A stretch of DNA of 64,000 bases. It comes from Belnapia mucosa (GTDB lineage: Bacteria; Pseudomonadota; Alphaproteobacteria; Acetobacterales; Acetobacteraceae). A model generated the notes under the pieces. It did not search any database. It was not told the origin of the DNA and saw only the letters and a program-made list of their open reading frames with translations. Of this stretch, positions 17,114 through 25,061 are shown one piece after another. The stretch spans positions 295,033-359,032 of the forward strand of contig NZ_JAEUXJ010000003.1 of assembly GCF_016775475.1 (NCBI RefSeq), read 5' to 3'. Each line of letters opens with the position of its first letter. Position 1 is the first letter of the stretch. A program made the position numbers and the translations under genes.

Positions 17114-18342
17114 CCGCCCCCACCTGCCGTGCCTGCACCGCGCCGCTGACGCGCAGCCTGGTCGATCTCGGCCTCTCGCCACTGTCCAATTCCTATGTCC
17201 CGCCGGAACGGGCGCGGATGGGCGAGATGTTCCTGCCGCTGCATGCCCTGGTCTGCGATGCCTGCCACCTGGTGCAGCTCGAAGCCTATGCGGCGCCGGA
17301 GGCGATCTTCTCCGACTACGCCTATTTCTCCTCCTTCTCCTCCAGCTGGCTGCGCCATGCCGAGGCCTATGCGGCGGCGATGGCGGCGCGCTTCCACCTC
17401 GGTGCGCATTCGCGCGTGGTGGAGGTCGCCAGCAATGACGGCTACCTGCTGCGATATTTCGCCCGCGCCGGCATCCCCGTGCTGGGCGTGGAGCCGGCGG
17501 CGAATGTGGCCGAGGTGGCGCTGGCCCGCGGCGTGCCGACCGAGATCGCCTTCTTCGGTCGCGACACCGCAGCGCGGCTGCTGGCGGAGGGCGGCGCCGC
17601 CGATCTGATGGCGGCGAACAACGTGCTTGCCCATGTGCCGGACCTGCACGACTTCCTCGGCGGCTTCGCCATCCTGCTGGCGGCGGAGGGCGTCGTCACC
17701 TTCGAATTCCCGCATCTGCTGCGGCTGCTCGCGGAGTGCCAGTTCGACACGATCTATCACGAGCATTTCTCCTACCTCTCCCTTGGCACCGTTACCGGCC
17801 TGCTGCGCCGGCACGGGCTGCGCGCCTTCGATGTCGAGGAATTGCCGACCCATGGCGGCTCGCTCCGCGTCTTCGCCTGCCGCGAAGGGGCAGCGCAGGC
17901 CGAGGCGCCGGCGGTGGCGCGGGTGCTGGCGGAGGAGCGCGCGGCTGGCCTCACCGAGCCGCGCGGCTATGCGGGCTTCGCCGAGCAGGTGGCGCGGATC
18001 AAATGCGACGCGCTCGACTTCCTGATCGCCGAGCGTCGCGCCGGGCGCACCGTCTGCGGCTATGGCGCCGCGGCCAAGGGCAACACCTTCCTGAACTACT
18101 GCGGCATCGGGCCGGAGCTGGTCCGGACGGTGGCCGACCGCAACCCGGCCAAGCAGGGCACGCTGCTGCCCGGCAGCCGCATCCCCGTCCTCTCGCCCGA
18201 GGCAGTGCTGGCGATGCGGCCGGATGTGCTGCTGATCCTGCCCTGGAACCTGACCGCCGAGATCACCGCCGAGATGGCCGCGATCCGCGCCTGGGGCGGC
18301 CGCTTCGCCACCGCGATCCCCCGCCTGCGGGTGATCGATTAA
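17110..18342 (+). CDS. Nucleotide-sugar C-methyltransferase (TylCIII/NovU/TcaB9-like)
   Basis: A 410-residue three-domain SAM-dependent C-methyltransferase. It has an N-terminal zinc-binding domain (CRACTAPL...CDACH), a central SAM-binding domain (VVEVASNDGYLL) and the signature YHEHFSY containing the Tyr/Glu/His residues used by sugar 3-C-methyltransferases. A C-terminal Rossmann-like domain follows (GYGAAAKGNTFLNY). Characterised relatives methylate C3 of 4-keto-6-deoxy sugars. With RfbF, RfbG, a 3,5-epimerase and a ketoreductase in the same operon, it points to a CDP-3-C-methyl-6-deoxyhexose. It starts by ATGA overlap with rfbG and ends at the edge of the first hairpin repeat. Confidence 0.88.
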   Translation: MTAPTCRACTAPLTRSLVDLGLSPLSNSYVPPERARMGEMFLPLHALVCDACHLVQLEAYAAPEAIFSDYAYFSSFSSSWLRHAEAYAAAMAARFHLGAHSRVVEVASNDGYLLRYFARAGIPVLGVEPAANVAEVALARGVPTEIAFFGRDTAARLLAEGGAADLMAANNVLAHVPDLHDFLGGFAILLAAEGVVTFEFPHLLRLLAECQFDTIYHEHFSYLSLGTVTGLLRRHGLRAFDVEELPTHGGSLRVFACREGAAQAEAPAVARVLAEERAAGLTEPRGYAGFAEQVARIKCDALDFLIAERRAGRTVCGYGAAAKGNTFLNYCGIGPELVRTVADRNPAKQGTLLPGSRIPVLSPEAVLAMRPDVLLILPWNLTAEITAEMAAIRAWGGRFATAIPRLRVID

Positions 18343-18502
18343 GGCCCGCTAGACAAGGCCGATCGGGTCGGTCCGACGGGTCTTTTCCGCCCTGGGCGCG
18401 TCGGCCGGCTTGCCAATGCAACCAGCATCGGCCGCGCCGTCCTCCTTCCCAGGCCTAAAAATCCCTCGCCGGCCCTCAACCGCCGGCCCTGTCTAGCGGG
18501 CC
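18343..18502 (-). repeat. Hairpin repeat element, copy A (possible structured RNA or MITE)
   Basis: A ~160-nt element with inverted ends (18343-18361 against 18484-18502, 18 of 19 complementary) and a central stem-loop at 18412-18432. Read on the minus strand, an 89-nt core (18465 down to 18377) aligns without gaps to copy B at 42291-42379; I count about 71 identical positions. The end sequences differ from copy B but pair just as well. The imperfect positions in the end stems and central stem are G-U pairs on the minus strand. The element begins right after the TAA of the methyltransferase gene and covers the last codons and stop of the acetyltransferase gene. Confidence 0.75.
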
Positions 18503-18964
18503 CCCGGCGCTGAGGTCGAGTGTCATGAAGATGCTGTTCGGGTCCGACCGGTAGTCGCCGAAGGGCCCGCAAGGGACGAAGCCGTGCCGGGCATAGAGCG
18601 CGACCGCCGGCTGGAAATACGCCCAGGACCCGGTCTCGAGGCTCAACCGCCGCAGCCCCTCGGCCCGCGCCGTGGCGACGATATGGCGCAGCAGCGCGCC
18701 GCCGATGCCGCCACGGCGCTGCTGCTCCGCCGTATGCATCGACTTCACCTCGCCCTCCTCGGCCGAAAGCCGCCGCAACGCGCAGACGCCCAGCAGCGCC
18801 TCCCCTTCCCAGGCGGCCCAGAGCCGGATATCGGGCGCCCGCAACCCGGAGAGGTCGAGGGCATGGGCGCTGCCCTCGCCGGTATGGGCGCGGGCGGTGC
18901 GGAGATGGGTCTCGAGCAGCGCGACCACGCGCGAGTCATCGAGATCGGCGAGGGTGATCTGCAT
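18476..18964 (-). CDS. GNAT family N-acetyltransferase
   Basis: A protein of about 162 residues with the GNAT fold: EVKSMHTAEQQRRGGIGGALL contains the acetyl-CoA loop (QxxGxG/A-like, here RRGGIGG), followed by LETGSWAYFQPAVALYARHGF typical of motif B. The substrate is unknown. I place the start at the ATG at 18964; another ATG at 18982 would overlap the TSUP gene by 11 bp. The last seven residues and the stop codon lie within the end of hairpin repeat copy A, so the native C-terminus may have been replaced by the element. Confidence 0.78.
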   Translation of the reverse strand: MQITLADLDDSRVVALLETHLRTARAHTGEGSAHALDLSGLRAPDIRLWAAWEGEALLGVCALRRLSAEEGEVKSMHTAEQQRRGGIGGALLRHIVATARAEGLRRLSLETGSWAYFQPAVALYARHGFVPCGPFGDYRSDPNSIFMTLDLSAGGPLDRAGG

Positions 18965-18971
18965 GGGCGGA

Positions 18972-19724
18972 TCATGACCCATAGGCGCGGCGGAAGAACA
19001 CCACCGTCATCGCCGCGCTGAAGGCGATGACGAAGCCGCGCAGCCAGGGCTGGGGCAGCCGCCGGGCGAGGCTGGCGCCGGCATAGCCGCCGATGACCGC
19101 TGCCACCAGCATGGTCAGCGTCTCCGGCCAGCGCACCGGTCCGGCGAGGCCGAAGCAGACCACGGCCACCGCATTGGCGGCGCTGACCAGGATGGTGCGC
19201 GCCGCGCTCATCGACCGGATGTCGGTCTCGCCCAGCAGGCTCCAGACCGCCATCATCATGATCCCGACGCCGCCGCCGAAATAGCCGGCATAGACCGCGA
19301 GCGGAATCTGCGCCCAGAGCACCGCCCCCGGCCCGATCCGCACCCGCCGCCTGAGCGCCGCGCCAAGCTGCCGCCCGAAGGCGAAGGCCAGGGTGCCGGT
19401 CAGCAGCAGCCAGGGCAGCAGCACGTCGAAAGCATGCTGCGGCGTGACCAGCAGCAGCACCGCGCCGGCCAGCCCCCCGCCCAGGCTGATCGCCACCAGC
19501 CAGCGCATCGGCATGCCCGGGAAGGCCTGGAAATCCCGCCGCCAGGCCCAGGCGCTGGCGATCGTCCCCGGCAGCAGGGCGACGGTCGAGGAGGCATTGG
19601 CCGCGACCGAGGGCAGGCCGGCGAAGACCAGGGCCGGGATCGAGACGAAGGACCCGCCGCCGGCCGCGGCATTTATGCCGCCGGCGAGCAGCCCGGCAAG
19701 GAAGACGATGACAAGGTGTTCCAT
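18972..19724 (-). CDS. TSUP family transporter (TauE/SafE sulfite exporter-like)
   Basis: A 250-residue, eight-helix membrane protein. The N-terminal half has GGINAAAGGGSFVSIPAL and the second half repeats the motif as YAGYFGGGVGIMMM, the two-fold TSUP pattern. Family members move sulfite, sulfoacetate, sulfolactate or other organosulfur or organic anions across the inner membrane; the substrate here is not evident. The start at 19724 has a GGGAGGGG ribosome-binding site. It is upstream of the acetyltransferase on the same strand. Confidence 0.85.
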   Translation of the reverse strand: MEHLVIVFLAGLLAGGINAAAGGGSFVSIPALVFAGLPSVAANASSTVALLPGTIASAWAWRRDFQAFPGMPMRWLVAISLGGGLAGAVLLLVTPQHAFDVLLPWLLLTGTLAFAFGRQLGAALRRRVRIGPGAVLWAQIPLAVYAGYFGGGVGIMMMAVWSLLGETDIRSMSAARTILVSAANAVAVVCFGLAGPVRWPETLTMLVAAVIGGYAGASLARRLPQPWLRGFVIAFSAAMTVVFFRRAYGS

Positions 19725-19820
19725 CCCCTCCCAGCCTGCGCCGGTCCGCGGCCTCGCGCCACCCTGGGCGGCCCGCCCGCAGCATGCGATGGAAGGCGTC
19801 CCAAGGAGGAGGAGAACGCC

Positions 19821-20747
19821 ATGACCAGCCCGGCCAAACCCTATCGGGGCGTCTTCCCGGTGGTCCCGACCATCTTCGACGAGCGCGGTGCGCTCGACCT
19901 CGAGGGACAGCGCCGCTGCATCGACTTCATGATCGATGCCGGCTCCGACGGCCTTTGCATCCTCGCCAACTACTCCGAGCAATTCGCCCTCGCCGATGAG
20001 GAGCGGGAGCAGTTGATGCACCTGGCGCTGGAGCATGTGGCGGGGCGGGTGCCGGTGATTGTCACCACCTCGCATTTCTCCACCGCGCTCTGCGCCGAGC
20101 GCAGCCGCCGCGCGGCCGCCGCCGGGGCGGCGATGGTCATGGTGATGCCGCCCTATCACGGCGCCACAATCCGCGCCTCGGAAGGCGCGATCGCGGAATT
20201 CTTCCGCGCCGTCTCGGACGCCGCCGGCATCCCGGTGATGATCCAGGACGCGCCGGTCAGCGGCACCGCTCTTTCCGCCCCCTTCCTGGCGAAGCTGGCG
20301 CGGGAGGTGGAGCATGTCTCCTACTTCAAGCTGGAGATGCCGCAGGCGGCGGCGAAGCTGCGCGACCTGATCGCCCTCGGCGGCGATGCTATCCTCGGCC
20401 CCTGGGACGGCGAGGAGGGCATCACCCTGGCCGCCGACCTCGAAGCAGGGGCGACCGGCAGCATGACCGGCGGCGGCTATCCGGACGGGTTCCGCCAGAT
20501 CATGGATGCCTGGTTCGCCGGGCGGCGGGAGGAGGCGCATGCGCTCTATGCGCGCTGGCTGCCGCTGATCAACCTGGAGAACCGCCAGGGCGGGCTGCTG
20601 ACCGCCAAGGCGCTGATGGAGGAAGGCGGCGTCATCCGCTGCGGCGCAGGCCGCCACCCGCTGGCGCCGCTGCATCCGGCGACGCGGGCCCTGCTGGTCG
20701 AGACGGCACGGCGGCTCGACCCGCTGGTGCTGCGCTGGGGCAAGTAG
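19821..20747 (+). CDS. L-2-keto-3-deoxyarabonate dehydratase-like protein (DapA superfamily)
   Basis: A 308-residue class I aldolase-fold protein. The Schiff-base lysine is in YFKLEMP (~167). Instead of the TTGE motif of DapA it carries ANYSEQF (~47-53), and PYHGAT, IQDAPVSGT and GPWDGEEGIT follow. This set is that of the L-2-keto-3-deoxyarabonate dehydratase of the non-phosphorylated L-arabinose pathway (EC 4.2.1.43), as known from Azospirillum. Other genes of that pathway are not nearby, so the assignment rests on the sequence alone. The start has a double GGAGGAGGAG site. Confidence 0.8.
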   Translation: MTSPAKPYRGVFPVVPTIFDERGALDLEGQRRCIDFMIDAGSDGLCILANYSEQFALADEEREQLMHLALEHVAGRVPVIVTTSHFSTALCAERSRRAAAAGAAMVMVMPPYHGATIRASEGAIAEFFRAVSDAAGIPVMIQDAPVSGTALSAPFLAKLAREVEHVSYFKLEMPQAAAKLRDLIALGGDAILGPWDGEEGITLAADLEAGATGSMTGGGYPDGFRQIMDAWFAGRREEAHALYARWLPLINLENRQGGLLTAKALMEEGGVIRCGAGRHPLAPLHPATRALLVETARRLDPLVLRWGK

Positions 20748-22022
20748 TCAGGGCAGCGGAGCGAGGACGGAGACGGCGGGGCCGACATCCTCGGCCCCGT
20801 CGCGCAGCGCCGCCATCTCTGCCCGCTCGGCCGAGAGGGCACGCCAGAGGATGGCGCCCGCCACCTCGGTCGCCCGTTGCAGCTCGCCGGGGGCGATGCG
20901 GTCGCGCGTATCGCCGGCGGTCAGCAGCCGGCTGAGGCCACATTCCGGCTCATCGAAGCCAGCGAGCAGACGCAGGGCCGGGATGCCCTGGGCGGCGAAA
21001 TTGGCATGGTCGCTGCTGACCGAGATCGGCTGGTGGATCCGCACCCCCTCCCCCGCCGCCGCCCGGACGAAGGGGCCGAGCGCCGGGAAGCCCGAGGTCA
21101 GCGCCGCGAGGTTCGGCGAGCCGGCGATGCTGTCGAGGTTGAGGTTCATCGCCATCCCCGCCCGCGCCTCCGCCGGCAGCGTGGCCAGCCAGGCGCGGGA
21201 GCCGGACAGCGACCATTCCTCCGCCCCGAAGACCGCCAGCAGCAGCCCGCGCCGCAACCGCAGCAGGAAGGGCGCCACGGCGCGGCCGAGGCTGAGCAGG
21301 GCGGCGACGCCGGTGGCATTGTCGATCGCGCTCTCGGCCAGCATATGCCCATCGAGATGGGCCGAGAGCACCACCCGCCCCGGCCCGCCGCCGGGCAGGT
21401 CGAGCAGCAGGTTCGCGGCCGCCGCCGGATGGTGCCGGGCAGCGAGACGGAAGCGCCCTCGCCCGGCGGCGAGCAGGGCCCGCGCCCCCTCAATCCCGAT
21501 GCCGAAGCCCGGCACGGGACAGGAATTCGCCCCGCCCGCGACCGGGCCGAGCCCTTCGACCGGCTGAACCATCAGAACCGCCGCCGCCCCCGCCTCGGCC
21601 GCCGCGCGCAGCTTCACCCGGCGATGGATGGTGCCCGGCGAGAAGGCGTATTCATGCCGCAGCATCACCGCCCGGCCCCGCACCCGGTCGCCGGCCGCGG
21701 CGATATCGGCCGGAGCGCCGCGGCCGCAATCCACCACCTCCCATTCCCGCTCCTCGGTCGGGACGGAGCCGACCAGCGAGGCGCAAGGGATGGGCGTGCC
21801 GTTCGGCAGGGCGATCGCCGCCGCCTCCAGCGTCCAGCCATGGAAGCGGGTGCGGGCCTCCTCCACCGGGCCGAGCGGGGCCATCAGCTCGCGCACCAGG
21901 GCGAAGGCCGTATCGGCGCTCGGCGTGCCCTGGAGGCGGCCGCCGCAGCCGCAGATGGCGGCGAAATCCGCTTCCAGCCGCGGCGCATCGGCGCGGAGGG
22001 CGGCGAGGAATTCCTCTCTCAT
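20748..22022 (-). CDS. M28 family zinc aminopeptidase-like protein
   Basis: A 424-residue protein with a PA-type insert (VRGRAVMLRHE...) and an M28 peptidase domain. The two-zinc site residues are present: His and Asp in SAHLDGH...AIDNATG, the Glu pair in FGAEEW, Asp in NLDSIAG and His in SSDHANF. No signal peptide is seen, so it is probably cytoplasmic, in contrast to many secreted M28 enzymes. Peptide, acylated amino acid or similar amide substrates are possible. The ATG overlaps the TGA of the upstream Bug gene (ATGA), so it is the last gene of a dapA-bug-peptidase operon. Confidence 0.82.
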   Translation of the reverse strand: MREEFLAALRADAPRLEADFAAICGCGGRLQGTPSADTAFALVRELMAPLGPVEEARTRFHGWTLEAAAIALPNGTPIPCASLVGSVPTEEREWEVVDCGRGAPADIAAAGDRVRGRAVMLRHEYAFSPGTIHRRVKLRAAAEAGAAAVLMVQPVEGLGPVAGGANSCPVPGFGIGIEGARALLAAGRGRFRLAARHHPAAAANLLLDLPGGGPGRVVLSAHLDGHMLAESAIDNATGVAALLSLGRAVAPFLLRLRRGLLLAVFGAEEWSLSGSRAWLATLPAEARAGMAMNLNLDSIAGSPNLAALTSGFPALGPFVRAAAGEGVRIHQPISVSSDHANFAAQGIPALRLLAGFDEPECGLSRLLTAGDTRDRIAPGELQRATEVAGAILWRALSAERAEMAALRDGAEDVGPAVSVLAPLP

Positions 22023-22981
22023 GGCGCGCGGCTCCCTGCGGCCTGGGCGACGCGGGCCCAATTGGCGAATTCGCTCTCCAGCAACGCCGCGAAGGGGGCG
22101 CGGCCGGGCGGCCGCGGCTCGATTCCCAGGGCGGCGAAGCGGGCGGTGATGCCAGGATCGGCGAGCAGCGCGGTGAGCGCCGCCTCCAGCCGCGCCCGCC
22201 CGGCTTCCGGCACCGAGCGCGGCGCCAGCACGCCCCACCAATTGCCGGAGACCATGTCGATGCCGCCCTCGCGGAAGGTCGCGACCGCGGGCAGGGCCGG
22301 CAGGCGCGTCGGGGCGGCGACGGCGATGGGGCGCACCTGCCCATCCCGCAGCGGCGCGGCGGCGGAAAGGGTGCTGGAGAAGATCGCATCGATCTGCCCG
22401 GCCACGACATCGAGCAAGGCCGGGCCGGATCCGCGATAGGGCACGATGGTCAGCCGCGCCCCGGCCAGCATGCCGAGCCATTCGGGCAGGAGATGCGTCA
22501 GGCTGCCGGTGCCGGAACTGCCGAAGGTCACCGCCTCCGGCCGTGACCGGGCCAGGGCCAGGAATTCGCCGAGATTGGCGGCGGCCAGCGTCGGGCGGAC
22601 CATCAGCACCATGGTGACGGCACCGAGCAGGCTGACCGGGATGAAATCCGCCCGCGCATCGTAAGGGACCTGCGGCTGCACCGCGGGGATGATGGTGTGC
22701 GGGCTGTCGGCGACGAGGAGGGTATGGCCATCCTCGGCCCGGGCGGCGACCTCGGTGCCGATCACGGCGCCGCCGCCGGGCCGGTTCTCCACCACCACCG
22801 GCTGGCCGAGCGCCGATTGCAGCGGCGGCTGGACGGCGCGGGCGAGGATGTCGGAGGGACCGCCGGCGGCATAGGGGACGATCAGCCGGACCGGGCGGCT
22901 CGGCCAGGCAGGTTGCGCCAGGGCGGGCGCGGCCAGGCCGAGGGCGAGCGTGGCCAGGGCCCGCCGGGGTATCGGGTGCAT
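22019..22981 (-). CDS. Bug/TctC family periplasmic receptor (2 of 10)
   Basis: A 320-residue receptor with signal MHPIPRRALATLALGLAAPALA and the family strand WPSRPVRLIVPYAAGGPSDILAR. VENRPGGGAVIG and the ligand loop YRGSGPALLDVVAGQ are present. It lies between the dapA-like gene (64 bp upstream) and the peptidase gene (ATGA overlap downstream), which suggests that its ligand is processed by one of those enzymes. Confidence 0.9.
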   Translation of the reverse strand: MHPIPRRALATLALGLAAPALAQPAWPSRPVRLIVPYAAGGPSDILARAVQPPLQSALGQPVVVENRPGGGAVIGTEVAARAEDGHTLLVADSPHTIIPAVQPQVPYDARADFIPVSLLGAVTMVLMVRPTLAAANLGEFLALARSRPEAVTFGSSGTGSLTHLLPEWLGMLAGARLTIVPYRGSGPALLDVVAGQIDAIFSSTLSAAAPLRDGQVRPIAVAAPTRLPALPAVATFREGGIDMVSGNWWGVLAPRSVPEAGRARLEAALTALLADPGITARFAALGIEPRPPGRAPFAALLESEFANWARVAQAAGSRAP

Positions 22982-23045
22982 CGTGGGGCGCTCTCCTTGC
23001 GGCCGCGGCGAGTATGGCGGCGGGGCGGGCGGGGCTCAATTCCAC

Positions 23046-23957
23046 TCAGGATGCAGCTTCCCGGCGCCGCCGCTCCATCGCCTGCCCGATCCGGGCGGCG
23101 AGTCCCTCGCTCACCGGCGTCATCGGCAGCCGCAGCTCGGGGCTGTCGATCAGCCCGGCGCGCCAGAGCCAGTGCTTGATCGGCGCCGGGCTCGGCTCGG
23201 CGAAGAGCAGCTGGGGCAGGTCGCCGATCGCGCGCCAGGCCGCCAGCGCGCCGGGCCCGTCGCCCGCGCGCAGCAGGTCCCGCACGGCGGCGAAGGCGCG
23301 CGTCTCGACATGGGCGGAGGCGAGGACGCCGCCCTCGGCGCCCTGGGTCAGCATCGGGTGGAAGAACGCGTCCTCGCCGGTCAGCACCGCGAAGCCGGGC
23401 GGCTTGCGGCGCAGCAGCTCGCAGGATTGCGCCATATCGGCCGAACAGTCCTTCACGCCGACGATGTTCGGGCGCGCGGCCAGTTCCAGCATCGCCGCAT
23501 TGCCCAGATTCACGCCGGTCCGATAGGGGATGTTGTAGATCATGATCGGCCGCGCGGTGGCCTCGGCCAGGGCCGAGAAATGGCGCACCATCCCCTCCTG
23601 CGAGGGCCGCGTGTAATAGGGGCAGGTGACGAGATAGCCGTCGAGCGGCCATTCCGCGCTGCGCCCCACCGCCTTCACGAGCTTCCGCGTATCGCTGCAG
23701 GAGAGGCCGAGGAAGACCGGCAGGCGCCGCCCGGCCGCCGCCAGCGCCTCGGCGGTGAGGGCGACGAGGCGCTCGATCTCTTCCTCGTCGAGGGTGAGGC
23801 CCTCGCCCGTCGTGGCGGCGAGGATGAGGCCGTCGATCGGCTCGGCGGCATAGTGCCGCACCAGCCGGCGCAGCGAGGCCTCGTCCAGCGCTCCGTCGCG
23901 GAAAGGCGTGACGAGGGGCAGCCAGAGGCCGCCGGGTGTCGGGTGGTTCCTGTCCAT
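23046..23957 (-). CDS. dapA: 4-hydroxy-tetrahydrodipicolinate synthase (DapA) or close homologue
   Basis: A 303-residue class I aldolase-fold enzyme condensing pyruvate with aspartate semialdehyde. It carries TTGEG (~48-52), the catalytic Tyr in IYNIPYRTG together with the Arg that in true DapA binds aspartate semialdehyde, and the Schiff-base Lys in VGVKDCS (~170). These favour DapA over other aldolases of the superfamily. Being first in an operon with a Bug receptor and a peptidase is unusual for lysine biosynthesis, so a related catabolic aldolase role is possible. The ribosome-binding site AGGAGA lies within a small hairpin (23958-23984) just before the ATG. Confidence 0.78.
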   Translation of the reverse strand: MDRNHPTPGGLWLPLVTPFRDGALDEASLRRLVRHYAAEPIDGLILAATTGEGLTLDEEEIERLVALTAEALAAAGRRLPVFLGLSCSDTRKLVKAVGRSAEWPLDGYLVTCPYYTRPSQEGMVRHFSALAEATARPIMIYNIPYRTGVNLGNAAMLELAARPNIVGVKDCSADMAQSCELLRRKPPGFAVLTGEDAFFHPMLTQGAEGGVLASAHVETRAFAAVRDLLRAGDGPGALAAWRAIGDLPQLLFAEPSPAPIKHWLWRAGLIDSPELRLPMTPVSEGLAARIGQAMERRRREAAS

Positions 23958-24323
23958 GTCTCCGTCTCCTGCTGTGCCGGAGACGGGACCTGAAGGTGAC
24001 CCCGTCCGAACCGGCGGGGTGCATCCTTGATCCTGTGGCGCTGTGGCTTACCGCGCGCGACGATCCTGGGTGCCCCGCGAGGGGCACTTCTTCGACGGCG
24101 CGGGCTTGGCGCAGCGATGGATCATGCCGCCATCATTCCTGGCGGGGGCGGCGAGCGTCAAGCGGCCGCAGACGACCGGCTTCTTCCGCATGGTCCGCCG
24201 CCCAGGCCGGCTTGCTGCCGGGCCGGGGCGCGACGGGGTGGCACGCGGATCGAGGGCACCGCCCTTGCCGCCCCGCCCCGACGCCCTTCATTCTTCCCCC
24301 ATGCCCATCGCCTCCCTCCTCGC
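23958..24323. promoter_or_regulatory. 366-bp divergent intergenic region between dapA and the ABC transporter genes
   Basis: No convincing gene is present; a weak GTG-started 94-codon frame at 24043-24327 has no ribosome-binding site and no recognisable domain. The dapA side holds an inverted repeat (GTCTCCG at 23958-23964 against CGGAGAC at 23978-23984) around the Shine-Dalgarno. A perfect 7-bp hairpin with a GCGA tetraloop (GTGCCCC-GCGA-GGGGCAC, 24070-24087) lies within it. An 8-codon frame (24301-24327) ends in a TGA that overlaps the GTG of the ATPase gene. Confidence 0.5.
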
Positions 24324-25061
24324 GTGACGCTCGTCGCCCTCGATGGCGTCGGAAAGCGCTTCGCCAGCGGGACCGAGGCCCTGGCGGGCATCGACCTGCG
24401 GATCGGGGCGGGGGAATTCCTCGCCATCCTCGGCCCCTCGGGCTGCGGCAAATCCACCCTGCTGCGGCTGATCGCCGGCCTCGCCGAGCCGAGCAGCGGC
24501 CGCATCACCCGCCAGGCCTCGCGCCAGGTCGGCTTCGTCTTCCAGGAGGCGACGCTGCTGCCCTGGTCGGATGCCATCACCAATGTCCGGCTGCCGCTCC
24601 GCCTCGCCGGGATCGACCGGGCTGAGCAGGAGGCGCGGGCGGCGGCGGCGCTCGACCAGGTCGGGCTGCGCGGCTTCGAACGGGCCTATCCGCGGGAGCT
24701 GTCGGGGGGCATGCGGATGCGCGTCTCCATCGCCCGCGCGCTGGTGACGCGGCCGAGCCTGCTGCTGATGGACGAACCCTTCGCCGCGCTGGATGAGCTG
24801 ACGCGGCACCGGCTGAATGACGACCTGCTGGCGCTCTGGGCCGGCAGCGGCGTCACCGTGGTCTTCGTGACCCATTCGGTCTTCGAGAGCGTCTATCTCG
24901 CCTCCCGCATCCTCGTCATGGCGACGCGGCCGGGGCGGGTGGCGGCGGAACTGGCGATGGAGGCACCGGCACCACGGCCGACCGGGTTCCGCACCTCGGC
25001 CGAATATGCCGCGCTGTGCCGGGCGACGACCGAGGCGCTGGAGGGGGCGATGGCGCAATGA
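24324..25061 (+). CDS. ABC transporter ATP-binding protein (nitrate/sulfonate/HMP-pyrimidine type)
   Basis: A 245-residue ABC ATPase: Walker A GPSGCGKST (~38-46), Q-loop VFQEATLLPW, signature LSGGMRMR (Gly-rich C-loop), Walker B LLLMDEPFAAL and the switch His in VTHSVFES. Sequence and size resemble SsuB/TauB/ThiZ-type importers of small organic anions or pyrimidines. The start is GTG at 24324, giving the usual N-terminus VTLVALDGVGKRF; no ATG is available nearby in frame. It is coupled to the permease by ATGA. No cognate periplasmic binding protein is adjacent. Confidence 0.85.
   Translation: MTLVALDGVGKRFASGTEALAGIDLRIGAGEFLAILGPSGCGKSTLLRLIAGLAEPSSGRITRQASRQVGFVFQEATLLPWSDAITNVRLPLRLAGIDRAEQEARAAAALDQVGLRGFERAYPRELSGGMRMRVSIARALVTRPSLLLMDEPFAALDELTRHRLNDDLLALWAGSGVTVVFVTHSVFESVYLASRILVMATRPGRVAAELAMEAPAPRPTGFRTSAEYAALCRATTEALEGAMAQ

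Noticed and set aside
24043-24327. 94-codon GTG-started frame in the dapA/ABC intergenic region
   Set aside because: No ribosome-binding site, an Arg/Pro-rich sequence without domain features, and it overlaps the likely promoter region.
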